Assembly: GCF_044335535.1 (NCBI RefSeq)
Contig: NZ_JBIQVZ010000009.1
Coordinates: 76,706-140,705, forward strand
Source: Mariniflexile sp044335535
Lineage (GTDB): Bacteria; Bacteroidota; Bacteroidia; Flavobacteriales; Flavobacteriaceae
Reading direction: 5' to 3'
DNA: 64,000 bases
Position 1 is the stretch's first letter, and every line of letters begins with the position of its first letter. Shown here piece after piece: positions 62,813-64,000 of this stretch. The notes below the pieces were generated by a model, which was not told the origin of the DNA, made no database searches, and worked only from the letters and a program-made list of their open reading frames with translations. Position numbers and translations under genes: made by a program.

Positions 62813-63808
62813 ATGATAAAGATTTATAAAATATTGATCATTTTTATAATACTCTCTCTTGCATTCATTTCTTTTAACTATTCTCAAGAAAAAGAAATCC
62901 AAAAAAATGATCTAGAAAAAATGAACCTTTATGGACATGTTAAGTCTTTAAGAGAAATTCAATATGAAGTCATTAACGAAAAAATAAGTATGAATTCAAG
63001 AAGGCATCTATATTATATCTTTGATGAAAACGGAAAAAAAGTTGAAGAAAGTATGTATAATGCGGATGGCAGTTTATTTTCGAAATACACCTATACATAT
63101 AACGAAGCAGGAATTTTATTGGAATTTAATAATTTCAATGCTGACGGTAGTCTAGTCTCTAAAAATTTAGGAAAGCTTGATGATAAAGGGCATATCATAG
63201 AATGGAATTGGTACCTCTCAAATGGAAGCATTCATTCTAAATTTAATTATAAGTACGATGATAAAGGGAATAAAATAGAAGACAATGAATATGCTGCTGA
63301 TGGAAAACTATACCAAAAAATCAAATACAAATATGATTTACAAGGAAAGAAGGTCCAGGAAAATGGGTTTAGAAGTTTAAGATATAAGATTACTTTTAAA
63401 TATAACGACGAAGGAAAAATAATGGAAAGGGATTATAATAAAAAAAATGGAAAATTAATTTACAAACTCACTTATAAATATGATTCTAATGGTAATTGGG
63501 TTGAAGTGAAAAGTTATGATAAAAAAGGAGAATTACAAACTATTAATAAAAATGAATACGATAGTAATGGAAATCTCATTGAAGAGAAGGTTTTCGATTT
63601 TGAAGGAAAAATAATGTCTCATCATACTTTTAAATATGACGACAATAATAATGAGTTAGAGTATAATATTTATAATTCTAACGGAATAGTCTATACTAGA
63701 TATTCTCAAATTTACAATTATGATAATAGTGGCAATTGGATTAAAAAAGTAAACTATAAAAATAAGGTAGCCATTTATGTCACAGAGAGAGAAATTATAT
63801 ATTTTTAA
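62813..63808 (+). CDS. YD-repeat (RHS-like) secreted protein, copy 2
   Basis: 331 residues: N-terminal signal (about 1-24, ending NYSQ), then YD-type repeats (YNADGSLFSKYTYTYNEAG, YDDKGNKIEDNEY, YDSNGNWVEVKSYDKKG). It closes with the same NWIKKVNYKNK...TEREI element as copy 1. Divergently oriented from the lipoprotein pair with a 162-bp gap that should hold both promoters. Not a toxin-bearing RHS: no core or C-terminal toxin domain. Confidence 0.8.
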   Translation: MIKIYKILIIFIILSLAFISFNYSQEKEIQKNDLEKMNLYGHVKSLREIQYEVINEKISMNSRRHLYYIFDENGKKVEESMYNADGSLFSKYTYTYNEAGILLEFNNFNADGSLVSKNLGKLDDKGHIIEWNWYLSNGSIHSKFNYKYDDKGNKIEDNEYAADGKLYQKIKYKYDLQGKKVQENGFRSLRYKITFKYNDEGKIMERDYNKKNGKLIYKLTYKYDSNGNWVEVKSYDKKGELQTINKNEYDSNGNLIEEKVFDFEGKIMSHHTFKYDDNNNELEYNIYNSNGIVYTRYSQIYNYDNSGNWIKKVNYKNKVAIYVTEREIIYF

Positions 63809-63964
63809 AGAAACTCCTTATGCTTTTACAAAAATGCATAAACGAAACAAAGAAAATATTTTAATCAATTGAAAATACATCGGAATTTATCAATCAATAT
63901 CCTTATTAAAAATTGGAACGGTTATTATAAGAAATTATATATGTAGTGTTGTAAAAAAGTAAAA

Positions 63965-64000
63965 ACTAGCAACACCGCATCCTATGTAAAGCACTGGCCT
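63965..64000. repeat. R1 spacer, copy d, cut by the window edge
   Basis: CTAGCAACACCGCATCCTATGTAAAGCACTGGCCT aligns (positions 63966-64000) with the left end of R1 copies a and b (ACACCGTGTCCTAT..AGCACTAGCCC), so another unit probably follows. Confidence 0.65.

Noticed and set aside
45184..64000. Classical class-1-type integron
   Set aside because: No IntI, no attI or Pc seen, and the GTTRRRY core is only partly met; I therefore report only a cassette-like array.

Overview
The window looks like the chromosome of a marine-type Flavobacteriaceae member (Bacteroidota). Supporting evidence: AT-rich DNA, frequent TTG starts, promoters of the TTG-N(17-23)-TAnnTTTG type, two proteins with type IX secretion (T9SS) sorting tails, ASPIC/UnbV and BspA-like surface proteins, and a tmRNA whose tag ends GENNYALAA. 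I cannot name a genus.

Layout. 1-7.2 kb: secreted polysaccharide-degradation genes (a 5'-cut GH10 xylanase with internal CBMs, a GH5 lipoprotein) and a VCBS/ASPIC - vanadium-haloperoxidase-like fusion with a T9SS tail. 7.8-8.2 kb: tmRNA (ssrA, minus). 8.5-11.5 kb: lysine/alanine-dehydrogenase-like protein, SDR and slipin. 11.8-15.0 kb: a minus-strand regulon of Coq4-like, SanA-like, DUF2809 and DUF1361 proteins plus a membrane protein and a winged-helix regulator; two identical-architecture operators lie 8-9 bp from two start codons. 15.1-19.3 kb: DUF1801, kdsA, typA, YgjV-like. 19.4-30.2 kb: surface-polysaccharide locus with two Wzx flippases, FdtA/FdtB for a dTDP-3-amino-dideoxy sugar, acyltransferases and four glycosyltransferases. 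30.2-44.6 kb: ftsE, a TPR/outer-membrane-barrel pair, DUF1287, methyltransferase, YkgJ-like, fatty acid hydroxylase, serine hydrolase, NamZ and a LolC/E-type permease.

45-64 kb is an accessory region of small, mostly unrelated plus-strand genes separated by repeated spacers. One spacer class (R1) combines a terminator-like hairpin and a TTG-N19-TAnACTTG promoter-like site. The other contains a 138-bp inverted-repeat element (R2) followed by attC-like hairpin DNA. For several units the sequence at the 5' edge is complementary to the sequence at the unit's own 3' edge, as expected of integron-type cassettes. No integrase is in the window. One unit carries a ClpB-D2-like AAA+ ATPase with an unknown partner gene. 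A 1575-residue BspA-like protein is bracketed by two 250-bp direct repeats, each carrying a copy of the same 67-codon gene.

The intergenic DNA is rich in repeats: degenerate heptanucleotide tandem arrays (also invading the namZ coding sequence), a composite repeat with a conserved core, four copies of a MITE-like element with 18-bp inverted ends, two other MITE-like palindromes, and seven short hairpins, most with a GAAG/GAAA loop and compensatory stem changes.
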